In this document: positions 44,431 to 52,644 of the stretch, one piece after another | Layout of the letters: each line of letters opens with the position of its first letter | How positions within the stretch are numbered: position 1 is the stretch's first letter | NCBI GenBank assembly: GCA_044225675.1 | Contig: JBGAIH010000028.1 | Location: 7,373-71,372 of the forward strand | Direction: 5' to 3' | Origin: JACMQX01 sp044225675 | GTDB taxonomy: Bacteria; Pseudomonadota; Gammaproteobacteria; Burkholderiales; Burkholderiaceae_C | Length of the DNA: 64,000 bases | The notes under the pieces: model-generated | The model's input: the letters and a program-made list of their open reading frames with translations, nothing else | The model's database searches: none | What the model was told of the DNA's origin: nothing | Program-made: the position numbers and the translations under genes

Positions 44431-45503
44431 GGCAGCCTTTCTTCTTTGTGGATGCCCAGTGCCTGATGCACCGGGCGGTCGGAGTAACTGAACAGCACGC
44501 AGCCTGCGGCGGACTGCAGACGGGCAGTGTGCCACGAGGGCACGACGAAGTGGTCGCGCGGACCGAAGGCCAGGCGCACGGGCGTGCCGCCGCCGGGCGC
44601 TTCGATGTCGACCGTGCCTTCGCCCTCGACCACGCTGTAGACCGCGCCATCGGTCTGGCGCCAGGGCCGTCCGGCAAAGCCGCCGGGAAGGCGCTGCATG
44701 AAGGTCGCCATGGTCGGCATCGGCGAGCCGCCGGTCTGGGGATTGATGTAGCGCAGCTTGACGCCGTCCCATTCGTCGAGGGGCGCGTGCCGCTCCAGGT
44801 CGTCCAGCGCCTGGCGGCTGCGCTCGTAGGGGTAGCTGAAGATCGGCGACGTGGCGCCGAAGGGGCGCTCGTCGCGCACCGGCGCCATGTTGTGGCCATA
44901 GCGCGCGAAGCTCGTGCCCTCGGCCCGCGTCACCGACTGCACCGCGGCGCTGCCGTTTTCCGCGAAGCCTGCGTCGAAGAACGCGATCGTGGGGATGTCC
45001 AGCCCGTCGAGCCAGACGACCGGCTCGCCCGCATCGCTGCCATGGTCGTGCCAGGTCCAGCTCGGTGTGATGATGAAGTCGCCCGGCCGCATGGTGGTGC
45101 GTTCGCCATCGACCGCGGTGTAGGCGCCGCTTCCCTCCACGATGAAGCGCAGCGCGCTCTGGGTGTGGCGATGGGCCGGCGCCACTTCGCCGGGCAGGAT
45201 CAGCTGCAGCCCGGCGTAGAGCGACTGGGTGATGCACGAGCGCCCGCGCAGCGCAGGGTTCTCGAGGATCAGCACGCGGCGCACCGCCTCCTCGGCCGTA
45301 ATGGCTTCGCCGGCCCGCATCAGAAAGGGCCGCACATCGGCGTACTTCCACAGCGCGGGCACGCAGGGCGTGGCCGGCCGTGGCGGCACCAGCGCGTGCA
45401 GCACCTCCCACAGCGGCGTCAGGTTGCTGGGGGCCATGTCGGCATAGAGCTGGCGTCGCACGTCAGCCGCGCCCAGGCGGGCATCGGATTCGGGAGCGTT
45501 CAT
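44427..45503 (-). CDS. Gentisate 1,2-dioxygenase
   Basis: A 358-aa bicupin ring-cleavage enzyme that opens gentisate to maleylpyruvate with Fe(II) and O2. The iron ligands His111 and His113 are in APAHRHTQSALRF, and His152/His154 in WTWHDHG complete the first cupin. The C-terminal cupin is present (about 265-345). AAGGAG precedes the ATG. It is coupled at both ends: its ATG overlaps the hydroxylase stop, and its stop overlaps the FAH gene start. Confidence 0.95.
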   Translation of the reverse strand: MNAPESDARLGAADVRRQLYADMAPSNLTPLWEVLHALVPPRPATPCVPALWKYADVRPFLMRAGEAITAEEAVRRVLILENPALRGRSCITQSLYAGLQLILPGEVAPAHRHTQSALRFIVEGSGAYTAVDGERTTMRPGDFIITPSWTWHDHGSDAGEPVVWLDGLDIPTIAFFDAGFAENGSAAVQSVTRAEGTSFARYGHNMAPVRDERPFGATSPIFSYPYERSRQALDDLERHAPLDEWDGVKLRYINPQTGGSPMPTMATFMQRLPGGFAGRPWRQTDGAVYSVVEGEGTVDIEAPGGGTPVRLAFGPRDHFVVPSWHTARLQSAAGCVLFSYSDRPVHQALGIHKEERLP

Positions 45504-46702
45504 GCGGTCTCCTTGAAAAGCTGAGCCGGGTCGATGCCGTCGTACATCCACTTGAGGCCGGCGAATCCGGCCGACTCCCGCCCGCTCTGGAACATCTGGT
45601 TGCGCAGCTCGCGCTGCACGCCGGCCGCATGGTAGATGTCGCCGTAGAAGCGCGCGGTGAGCTGCACGCGGCCAGTGCGCAGATAGCGCGCCTGCTGGTA
45701 CCGGACAAAGGCCTCGGCCACCTGCCCCTGCGTGTGGCGCAGCGCCTCGCGCAGGACGACGGCGTCCTCGATGGCCTGGCCCGCACCCTGCGCGAGGTAT
45801 TGCAGCATCGGATGCGCGGCGTCGCCCAGCAGCGTGACGCGCCCGTCGCTCCAGTTCTTCACCGGCTCGCGGTCGCACAGCACCCACATCTTCCAGGTCT
45901 CGATCTTGCTGAGCAGCTCCTGCACCTGCGGGCAGGCATCGGCGAAACGCTCCGACAGCTCGGCCGTGTCGCCGAATGTGTTCCAGCCTTCGTCATAACG
46001 GTTGCTGTGGAACACCGCGACCAGGTTGAACAGTTCACCCCGGCGCAGCGGGTAGTGCACGAGGTGGGTCTTCTCGCCGCCCCACAGCACCACGTCATTG
46101 CTCCACAGGTGGGCCGGCACCTCCTCGCGCCGCAGCACGGCGCGGTAGGCGATGTGGCCCGACACGCGCGGCTTGCCGTCACCCACGATGGATTCGCGCA
46201 CCCGGCTCCACAGGCCGTCGGCGCCGATCAGCGCCGAGGCCTGGAGCGTCTCGCCGCCGTCGAGCGTCACGCGCACGCCGCCTGCGGTCTGCGTGAAGCT
46301 GCTGACGCGGGCGCTGGTGCGCAGCGTGACGCCAGGCTGGGCGCGGCAGCTGGCCAGGAACACGTCGTGCAGGTCGGCGCGGTAGATCACGCCATAGGGA
46401 AAGCCGTAGGCCGCGCGCGCCGTGTCGCCCAGCGGGACGCGGACCACCTTCTCGCCCGTGCGGACGTCGTTCATGCCCAGGCCCTCCGGGAAGAAGGCGA
46501 CCCGGGTGACCGCTTCGGTCAGGCCCAGGTAGTCGAACATGCGGAAGATGTTGGGCCCGAGCTGGATGCCGGCGCCGATCTCGCCGAAGGCCGCTGCCTG
46601 CTCCAGCACCGTCACGCGGTGGCCGTCCTGCGCCAGCAGCGACGCGGCAGCCAGGCCGCCGATGCCGCCGCCGGCCACGATGAAATCAAGTGCCTGGGTC
46701 AT
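45500..46702 (-). CDS. 3-Hydroxybenzoate 6-monooxygenase (FAD-dependent)
   Basis: A 400-aa flavoprotein hydroxylase. GGGIGGLAAA near residue 11 binds ADP of FAD, the DG motif IGADGLWSRVR is central, and GDAAHPMLQYLAQGAGQAIEDA binds FAD ribose. The family converts 3-hydroxybenzoate to gentisate with NADH. The tight coupling with gentisate dioxygenase makes this assignment stronger than salicylate hydroxylase, a close relative. AGGAG precedes the ATG. A palindrome in the upstream region is a likely MarR site. Confidence 0.88.
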   Translation of the reverse strand: MTQALDFIVAGGGIGGLAAASLLAQDGHRVTVLEQAAAFGEIGAGIQLGPNIFRMFDYLGLTEAVTRVAFFPEGLGMNDVRTGEKVVRVPLGDTARAAYGFPYGVIYRADLHDVFLASCRAQPGVTLRTSARVSSFTQTAGGVRVTLDGGETLQASALIGADGLWSRVRESIVGDGKPRVSGHIAYRAVLRREEVPAHLWSNDVVLWGGEKTHLVHYPLRRGELFNLVAVFHSNRYDEGWNTFGDTAELSERFADACPQVQELLSKIETWKMWVLCDREPVKNWSDGRVTLLGDAAHPMLQYLAQGAGQAIEDAVVLREALRHTQGQVAEAFVRYQQARYLRTGRVQLTARFYGDIYHAAGVQRELRNQMFQSGRESAGFAGLKWMYDGIDPAQLFKETA

Positions 46703-46775
46703 TCTGTCTCCTGCCTCGGGTGGATGCACGGGCGCCGCGCTCGGCCACCCAGGGGGCCGTCGGGGACCGCCATTT

Positions 46776-46791
46776 AATAAGTATACATATT
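46776..46791. promoter_or_regulatory. Candidate MarR operator of the gentisate operon
   Basis: AATA-A-GTATAC-A-TATT, a 16-bp palindrome with one mismatched pair. It lies between the divergent hydroxylase (74 bp from its ATG) and MarR genes and is the only AT-rich stretch of the gap. MarR regulators of 3-hydroxybenzoate/gentisate genes usually bind such sites. The binding is inferred. Confidence 0.55.
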
Positions 46792-46895
46792 GTTTGCCAC
46801 GGATCAAGGGCCAGAGATCAAGGGCAGGGTCTGGCATCGTGCGAACCCGCCAGCGGCATGGCTGGGCAGGCCCATGCGCTGGGTAAACTGCAAGC

Positions 46896-47333
46896 ATGGC
46901 CAAGAGCTTCGATTTCCAGCATGCCCCCGGACACCTGATCCGCCGCGCCCATCAGCTGGCGGTGGCCATCTTCATGGAGGAGACGGCCGACTTCGACGTC
47001 ACGCCCGTGCAGTTCGCCATCCTCAACGCGCTGATCGACACGCCGGGTGAAGACCAGGTCACGTTGGCGGGCCGCGTCGCGTTCGACGCCGCGACCTCCG
47101 GCTCGGTGATCGGCCGGCTCGAATCCAAGGGTTGGGTCCGGCGCGAGCCCGATCCGCAGGACAAGCGCCGCAAACTGCTGTGGGTCACGCCCGAAGGCGC
47201 GCAGGCGGCCCAGCGCATGAAGCGCGCCGTCAGCCGCGCTCAGGCGCGCATCGTCGGCACGCTCGATCCGGCGGAGTCGGAGGAATTGCTGCGGCTTCTG
47301 GGCAAGCTGATCGCGGGACGCGACGCGGGCTGA
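46896..47333 (+). CDS. MarR-family transcriptional regulator
   Basis: A 145-aa winged-helix regulator with the MarR DNA-binding part (about 60-100: AATSGSVIGRLESKGWVRREPDPQDKRRKLL) and helical dimer arms. It is divergent from the 3-hydroxybenzoate/gentisate operon, so it most likely controls it, as MobR-type and related MarR proteins do. The ligand is probably 3-hydroxybenzoate or gentisate (inference). Confidence 0.92.
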   Translation: MAKSFDFQHAPGHLIRRAHQLAVAIFMEETADFDVTPVQFAILNALIDTPGEDQVTLAGRVAFDAATSGSVIGRLESKGWVRREPDPQDKRRKLLWVTPEGAQAAQRMKRAVSRAQARIVGTLDPAESEELLRLLGKLIAGRDAG

Positions 47334-47361
47334 GCCGCCCGCAGGGCGCGTTGCGCCCCGA

Positions 47362-47661
47362 TCAGGACTTGCCCACCAGCGTGAAGTGTTCCACCAGCGG
47401 CGGACCCGCGAAGAACGGGCCGATGATGGCGCGCCACTGCGCAAACAGCGGGCCCTGACGGAAGTCCACCGTGTGATTCTCCAGCGTCTCCCACAGGATC
47501 TGCAGCACGAAGCGCTCGGGGGTTTCAATGCACTTGTGCACGGCATGGCCCTTGTAGCCCTTGGCCTGGGGCAGCACGGTGGCGATGGCGTGGCGGATGG
47601 CCTTGTCGAAGGCCTCGGCCTGGCCGGCTTGCACGCGGATGTCGGCGATTTCGAGAATCAT
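47362..47661 (-). CDS. Antibiotic biosynthesis monooxygenase (ABM) domain protein
   Basis: A 99-aa ABM/dimeric alpha-beta-barrel protein with the family shape MILEIADIRVQAGQAEAFDKAI and HKCIETPERFVLQILWETLENH. Members include cofactor-free monooxygenases, quinol oxidases and simple binding proteins. It is the last gene of the Rieske/GS-like group, 119 bp after the ligase, and converges on the MarR gene. Confidence 0.88.
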   Translation of the reverse strand: MILEIADIRVQAGQAEAFDKAIRHAIATVLPQAKGYKGHAVHKCIETPERFVLQILWETLENHTVDFRQGPLFAQWRAIIGPFFAGPPLVEHFTLVGKS

Positions 47662-47737
47662 GGAGGGGGTTCCTGTGAAGTGGATGAAGGCGCAAGAGGA
47701 AGCGGGAGGGAATGAGGGGGAGTGAGAGGCAGTGAGT

Positions 47738-47758
47738 GGGCGGGCAGGGCAGGCAGGG
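47738..47758 (+). other. G-quadruplex-type sequence in a purine-rich gap
   Basis: GGG-C-GGG-CA-GGG-CAGGCA-GGG fits the G3+N1-7 pattern. It is part of a purine-rich plus-strand tract (about 47662-47760) between the ABM and GS-like genes. Four-stranded folding is inferred from pattern only. Confidence 0.45.
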
Positions 47759-47779
47759 CGGGCGCACCGGCGGGATGCG

Positions 47780-49288
47780 TCAGAACCGGCTGAAGTACTC
47801 CCGGCGCTGGAAGTCGGTCTTGTCTTCGGCCTGCGCGAAACGGTCGCGCTCTGACGCCTTGACCTGCGTGAAGTAGTTGCAGAAGTCCTCGCCGAAGGCG
47901 GCGACCAGTGCGGCGTCGCTGCGCAGGGCCTCCAGTGCTTCGGCCAGGCTGGCGGGAATGCGTTCGGCGCCATCGCCATAGGGCGCGTCGGTCGCACGGG
48001 GCGGCGCCAGTCGCCTTGCGATACCGTCGAGCCCTGCGTGGATCTGCGCGGCCATGTAGAGGTAGGGGTTGGCGGCCGGCTCGCCGATGCGGTTCTCGAT
48101 GCGCGTGGCGCCGTCGCCCGCGCCACCGATCACGCGCAGCATGGCGCCGCGGTTGTCGCGGCCCCACAGCACCGACTGGGGCGCGAGTGCATTCGGGCGA
48201 AAGCGGCCGAAGCCGTTGGCCGTGGGCGTGCAGAACACCGTCATCCCGCGTGCGTGGTCCAGCAGGCCGGCGAGGTACTGCTGGCCCAGCTCCGACAGCG
48301 TGTGGGCGGCGTCGTCGGGCGTGCTGCCCGCAGCGGGCGCCTCGCGCATGAACGCATTGGCGCCGGTTCGCGCATCGACGAGCGACTGGTGCAGGTGCCA
48401 GCCGCTGGACATGATGGCGTCGAACGGCGGCCGGCACATGAAGGTCGTGTGGTAGCCCGCCCGGTGCAGGGCCTGGCGGACCGCGCTGCGAAACAGCACC
48501 ATGTTGTCGGCGGCGGTGAGCGCGTCGGTCGCGTCGAACACGGCCTCCACCTGGCTCGGGCCCAGTTCGATCTCAAGCGACAGCAGCGGCAGGCCCAGCG
48601 CCTGCGCCGTGCGCTGCACGATGCGCAGCGGCTCCTCCGCCCGGTCGAACCAGGACTCGGTGAGCAGGTTGTAGCCGGGATGGATCAGCGCCACATCGGG
48701 CGGCAGGCCGGGCCAGGCGGCGCGGTTCGGGTCGAGGTCCGGCGGCAACGCGCCTTCCCGCAAGCCCGGCTGCCCTCTCTCCACGATCCGGTAAATGTGG
48801 AACTCCACCTCCAGGCCGCACTTCATGCCCAAGCCCGCGGCTGACAGGCGCGCGAGCGCCCGCTGCAGCACGCGGCGCGTGTCCAGCTCCACCGGCGTGC
48901 CATCCTGGAACCAGGGCTGCGCCTGCAGCCAGCCCGTGCCCTGGGTCCACGGCAACTGCCGGAAGCTGTCGGGATCGCCCAGCAGAAGCAGGTTGTTGGC
49001 AAAGCCGAAGCCCGGCAGTTGCGCCGTGCCGCCCGGCTCGAACACCTTGAACGCGGTGCGGTCGGAGGTGTCCTTGAGCATGAGCGTGCTGACCATGCCA
49101 ACGCCTTCGTTCAGGGCGCGCTCGGCCGCAGCGGCCACCAGGGTCTTGCCCCGCGTCACGCCGTGCAGATCGCACCAGGCAAAGCGCACGAGTTCGAGCC
49201 CGGACGCAGCCACGAGGCGGCCGACCCGGCCGACGGCTTCCCGACGGGTCGCGTCCTGGACGCCGCAGCGCTCGGCGAAGCTCGTCAT
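47780..49288 (-). CDS. Glutamine synthetase family protein (gamma-glutamyl ligase-like)
   Basis: A 502-aa GS-fold enzyme. Visible GS motifs are GLEVEFHIY (Glu-x-Glu metal ligands), EIELGPSQVEAVF, GWHLHQSL (His-x-His), NRGAMLRVIGG and TRIENRIGEPAANPY (Arg, Glu, Asn-Pro-Tyr). True GlnA is unlikely since the gene is in a Rieske-oxygenase operon. GS-like enzymes in such settings make gamma-glutamylamides, as in aniline, isopropylamine and polyamine catabolism. Its ATG overlaps the Rieske stop by 4 bp. The amine substrate is unknown. Confidence 0.88.
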   Translation of the reverse strand: MTSFAERCGVQDATRREAVGRVGRLVAASGLELVRFAWCDLHGVTRGKTLVAAAAERALNEGVGMVSTLMLKDTSDRTAFKVFEPGGTAQLPGFGFANNLLLLGDPDSFRQLPWTQGTGWLQAQPWFQDGTPVELDTRRVLQRALARLSAAGLGMKCGLEVEFHIYRIVERGQPGLREGALPPDLDPNRAAWPGLPPDVALIHPGYNLLTESWFDRAEEPLRIVQRTAQALGLPLLSLEIELGPSQVEAVFDATDALTAADNMVLFRSAVRQALHRAGYHTTFMCRPPFDAIMSSGWHLHQSLVDARTGANAFMREAPAAGSTPDDAAHTLSELGQQYLAGLLDHARGMTVFCTPTANGFGRFRPNALAPQSVLWGRDNRGAMLRVIGGAGDGATRIENRIGEPAANPYLYMAAQIHAGLDGIARRLAPPRATDAPYGDGAERIPASLAEALEALRSDAALVAAFGEDFCNYFTQVKASERDRFAQAEDKTDFQRREYFSRF

Positions 49289-50667
49289 TCGGCCGGGGCC
49301 GTCTCGGCCTGCGCGGCGGGCGCGGCGTTCCACGGCGCGGCAGCGCGCTTGGCCTGCACCTGGGCCTGCCACCAGGTCGGCCACTCGCCTGCGGGCGCGA
49401 TGCCGTCCACCGTGTCGGGGCCATGCATCGCGGCGATCTGGCCGGCATCGGCCAGGCCCGGCGCGACGCCCCCGGCGCGGACGGTCTCGATGGCCTTGAT
49501 CAACATGCGGCGGTTGGCCATGATCACCTTGTCGCTCGTGCCCAGATGCTCGCGCGTGCGGTCGGCGATCGCACCCATGCTCTCGACGGCCCACTGGTCG
49601 TGCACGTTGATGTAGTCCTCACCCATGCCCAGGTAGGTCTGCGTGAGCTGCTCTGTCGGGTTGAAGCCCCACTGGTTGTGCCGGCCCGACACCGGCAGGT
49701 AGTCGGGCAGCGGGTTGGCGCGCAGGCGCTGATCGCGCATCTGCGTCTTGTTTACCGGCTCGGTGAAGCTCGTGAAGATCGAATACCAGTAGGTGTGGGT
49801 GTCGTCCACCGGCACGTGCATCTGCGTGATGGTCATGTGCTCGGACAGTGGGATCACGAAGGTATGCGGAAAGATCGCGTTGGTGATGCGCACGTGGGTG
49901 AGCCGCTCGTTCATGCGGCGCAGCGCCGTGAGTCGAAAGCCCCAGGGCACGGGCTCGTAGCTGATGTCGGGCTGGTTGAACTCGCGCATGATGCGCGTCA
50001 TGGGCCAGCGCTCCCCGTCGGCGTCGCCGGCGCTCGCGCCGCGAAACTGGCGGCCATAGGCGCCGTCGAGCGCTTCGTCCTCGAAGAACACGTGCAGGTA
50101 CGAGGGGTGCGCAGGGTCGATCCCGACTTCGAAGGCCTGCAGCCAGTTGCAGTTCCACAGGCCCTTGAAGGCGAAGGTGTGCGTGCCCGGCGCCTTGAAG
50201 CAGTCGAAGTCGGGAAAGGGCGGGGGCGTCGAGCCCTCCGGACCCATCCAGGCGAACAGCACGCCGCTTTTCTCCACCACAGGGTAGCTGCGCTGGCGCA
50301 CGCGGTCGCACAGGCGGCTGCCCGCGGGCTCGGCTGGCGTCTCGAGGCAGCGGCCGGTCGTGTCGAACTTCCAGCCGTGGAAGGGGCAGCGCAGGCCGTC
50401 GCCTTCGGCCCGGCCGAACGACAGGTCGGCGCCGCGATGCGGGCAGTCCCGGTCGAGCAGACCCCAGGCGCCCTGGGCGTCGCGAAACAGCACGAGGTCC
50501 TGGCCCAGCAGGCGCACCGCCTTCACCGGCCGGCGCTCCATGCGAGGGTCGAGCACCGGGTCGAACTCGTCGACCAGTGCGGCCGGCTGCCAGTAGCTGC
50601 GCATCAGCGCGCCACAGGCGGTGCCGGGGCCGATGCGGGTGATCAGCTCGTTCTGTTCTGCATTCAT
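49285..50667 (-). CDS. Rieske non-heme iron oxygenase, alpha subunit
   Basis: A 460-aa oxygenase. Rieske cluster ligands are Cys75/His77 (CPHRG) and Cys94/His97 (CPFHGW). The catalytic iron site includes His187 and His192 with bridging Asp184 in GIDPAHPSYLH. The absence of a small subunit and its length fit the phthalate-4,5-dioxygenase/vanillate-demethylase-like group, which needs a separate reductase; no reductase gene is adjacent. It is coupled to the GS-like gene. A palindrome lies 31 bp before the start codon. Confidence 0.92.
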   Translation of the reverse strand: MNAEQNELITRIGPGTACGALMRSYWQPAALVDEFDPVLDPRMERRPVKAVRLLGQDLVLFRDAQGAWGLLDRDCPHRGADLSFGRAEGDGLRCPFHGWKFDTTGRCLETPAEPAGSRLCDRVRQRSYPVVEKSGVLFAWMGPEGSTPPPFPDFDCFKAPGTHTFAFKGLWNCNWLQAFEVGIDPAHPSYLHVFFEDEALDGAYGRQFRGASAGDADGERWPMTRIMREFNQPDISYEPVPWGFRLTALRRMNERLTHVRITNAIFPHTFVIPLSEHMTITQMHVPVDDTHTYWYSIFTSFTEPVNKTQMRDQRLRANPLPDYLPVSGRHNQWGFNPTEQLTQTYLGMGEDYINVHDQWAVESMGAIADRTREHLGTSDKVIMANRRMLIKAIETVRAGGVAPGLADAGQIAAMHGPDTVDGIAPAGEWPTWWQAQVQAKRAAAPWNAAPAAQAETAPAE

Positions 50668-50697
50668 GGGGTGGGATGCGGGCAGGCGTTGAGGAAG

Positions 50698-50715
50698 GTG
50701 AAAACCAGTTTACAC
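50698..50715. promoter_or_regulatory. Palindromic operator candidate upstream of the Rieske operon
   Basis: GTGAAAACCAGTTTACAC: seven of nine arm pairs are symmetric (GTGxAAAC/GTTTxCAC). It sits 31 bp upstream of the Rieske ATG, where a promoter would be. No regulator gene for this operon is adjacent, so the protein is unknown. Confidence 0.5.
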
Positions 50716-50887
50716 AGGCCGTCTGCAGCGCTCAATCAGGGCAAGCGCGCAGTTCGCGGCCTGGGGCCGGCGCGCGGCCTGCATCTGGGTACGGGTCTCC
50801 TGCACACTGCCATTTCACACGGCCACCGGACGGGGCGTTACAGTTTCCGGCAGGCGCCCGACGGCGCACACCACCAGGAGAGGTTTT

Positions 50888-51574
50888 TTGGATACCCGCT
50901 TCACCGCCGCCGGGGTGCGCCGCGGCTTCATCATGGGCCAGCCGCTGGCGCCCGGCGTGCTGCTCTACGGCATCGTGTTCGGCGTGCTGGCCAGCCAGGG
51001 CGGCCTGTCGGCCCTGCAGGCCGTGATCATGAGCGCGGCGCTTTACTCGGGCTCGGCGCAGATGGCCGTGCTCGAAGGCTGGAGCCGCTCGGCCCTCATC
51101 CTGCCGCTGGTCATCACCATCCTCGTCATGAACGCGCGCTACGTGCTCTACAGCGCGGCGCTGCATCCCTGGCTTGGCAAGGTGCGGCCGGCGCAGGCCT
51201 ACAGCTCGCTGTTCTTCCTCGGCGATGGCAACTGGGCCATGGCCATGCGCGAGTACGACCAGGGCTACCGCGACGCCGGCTTTGTGCTGGGCTCGGGCCT
51301 GGCCACCTTCGCACCCTGGGTGCTGGGCACGCTTGCGGGCTTCCTGCTGTCGCGCAGTGTGCCGGACCCGGCCCGCTTCGGCATGGACTTCATGCTGGTG
51401 GCCTTTGCCGCCGCCATCGGCGCGACCCTGTGGCGCGGCCGTGCGGCGCTGTGGCCCGCTGCGGCGGCCGCGCTGACGGCCTGGCTGCTGCACCGCTGGC
51501 TGCCGGGCGGCTGGTACATCGTGGGCGCGGGCCTGGCCGGCGGCATCGTGGGGGCCCTGCGCCATGGGCGTTGA
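50888..51574 (+). CDS. azlC: AzlC-family branched-chain amino acid exporter subunit
   Basis: A 228-aa membrane protein with the AzlC pattern GFIMGQPLAPGVLLYGIVFG and SAALYSGSAQMAVLEGW. AzlC with AzlD exports branched-chain amino acids. The start is a TTG at 50888 with AGGAG about 6 nt upstream. It overlaps azlD by 11 bp. Confidence 0.9.
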   Translation: MDTRFTAAGVRRGFIMGQPLAPGVLLYGIVFGVLASQGGLSALQAVIMSAALYSGSAQMAVLEGWSRSALILPLVITILVMNARYVLYSAALHPWLGKVRPAQAYSSLFFLGDGNWAMAMREYDQGYRDAGFVLGSGLATFAPWVLGTLAGFLLSRSVPDPARFGMDFMLVAFAAAIGATLWRGRAALWPAAAAALTAWLLHRWLPGGWYIVGAGLAGGIVGALRHGR

Positions 51575-51878
51575 CAACACCTTCCTGCTGGCGGTCGCCT
51601 GCATGGCCGCCGCATCCTTTGCCTGCCGCACCGTGGGCTTCATCCTGATGGGCTGGGTGCCGATCACGCCGCGCGTGGAGGCCGCGCTGCGTGCCATGCC
51701 GCTGGCGGTGATGGTGGGCATCGTCACGCCGGCGGTCACGGCCGGCCGCTTGCCCGAGATCGTCGCGGTGGCCGTGGTGGTGCTGGTGGTGCGCCTGACC
51801 GGCCGCGACGTGGCTGCTGCCGTCGCGGGTGCGGCCACGGTCGGGCGCATGCGCTGGCTGGTCGCGGCCGCAGGCTGA
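51564..51878 (+). CDS. azlD: AzlD-family branched-chain amino acid exporter subunit
   Basis: A 104-aa protein with about four membrane segments and the AzlD pattern FACRTVGFILMGWVPITPRVEAAL. It pairs with AzlC. The overlapping reading frames argue for coupled translation. Confidence 0.9.
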   Translation: MGVDNTFLLAVACMAAASFACRTVGFILMGWVPITPRVEAALRAMPLAVMVGIVTPAVTAGRLPEIVAVAVVVLVVRLTGRDVAAAVAGAATVGRMRWLVAAAG

Positions 51879-51991
51879 GTCGCAGACGCTTCGGCGGCGG
51901 ACCACCGGGGCCTGCAGCGGCAGGTCGCCCGGCCCTGTGTCGGCGCGCCGCCCGAGCCTGCGCGGGCCGTGGCTGCGCTATCCTTGCCCCC

Positions 51992-52633
51992 ATGAAGCTC
52001 TACAACTACTTCCGCTCGTCCGCTTCGTTCCGTGTGCGCATCGCTCTGGAACTCAAAGGGCTGGCCTACGAGTACGTGCCGGTGCACATCGCCCGCGGCG
52101 ACCACAAGAAGGAGGGCTATGCGGCCATCTCGGCCGACACGCTCGTGCCCATGCTGGAGACCGACGACGGCCTGCGGCTGTCGCAGTCGATGGCGATCAT
52201 CGAATGGCTCGACGAGACCTACCCCGACGTGCCGCTGCTGCCGCGCGACACGGCCGGGCGCGCGCGCGCGCGGGCCCTGGCCCAGAGCATTGCCTGCGAG
52301 ATTCACCCGCTCAACAACCTGCGCGTGCTCAAGTACCTGGTGCGTGAACTCAAGGTCGAGGAAGAGGCGAAGAACACCTGGTACCGCCACTGGGTCCGCG
52401 AAGGGCTGGAAGCCTTCGAACGCCAGCTCGCGCAGCAGCCGGCCTCCACCTACTGCTTCGGCGAGACGCCCACGCTGGCCGACTGCTGCCTCGTGCCGCA
52501 GATCTTCAATGGCAGGCGGTTCAACTGCGACTTCTCCGGCCTGCCGCGCACCATGGCGGCCTTCGACGCCTGCATGAAGCTGGAGGCCTTCCAGAAGGCC
52601 CAGCCTTCGGCCTGCCCCGACAACGAGCCCTGA
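51992..52633 (+). CDS. Maleylpyruvate/maleylacetoacetate isomerase (zeta-class GST)
   Basis: A 213-aa glutathione-dependent isomerase. The zeta-class active motif SSASFRVRIAL is at 9-19, with the thioredoxin-fold N-domain and helical C-domain of GSTs. It turns maleylpyruvate into fumarylpyruvate in the gentisate route (NagL-like) or maleylacetoacetate into fumarylacetoacetate in tyrosine breakdown. The nearby gentisate operon, which lacks its own isomerase, supports the maleylpyruvate role. It stands apart from that operon by about 5 kb. Confidence 0.88.
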   Translation: MKLYNYFRSSASFRVRIALELKGLAYEYVPVHIARGDHKKEGYAAISADTLVPMLETDDGLRLSQSMAIIEWLDETYPDVPLLPRDTAGRARARALAQSIACEIHPLNNLRVLKYLVRELKVEEEAKNTWYRHWVREGLEAFERQLAQQPASTYCFGETPTLADCCLVPQIFNGRRFNCDFSGLPRTMAAFDACMKLEAFQKAQPSACPDNEP

Positions 52634-52644
52634 GCTTGCGGGGC

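Noticed and set aside
47780..49288. Housekeeping glutamine synthetase GlnA
   Set aside because: It is translationally coupled to a Rieske oxygenase and lacks ntrBC neighbours. A GS-like ligase of secondary metabolism or catabolism is more likely.
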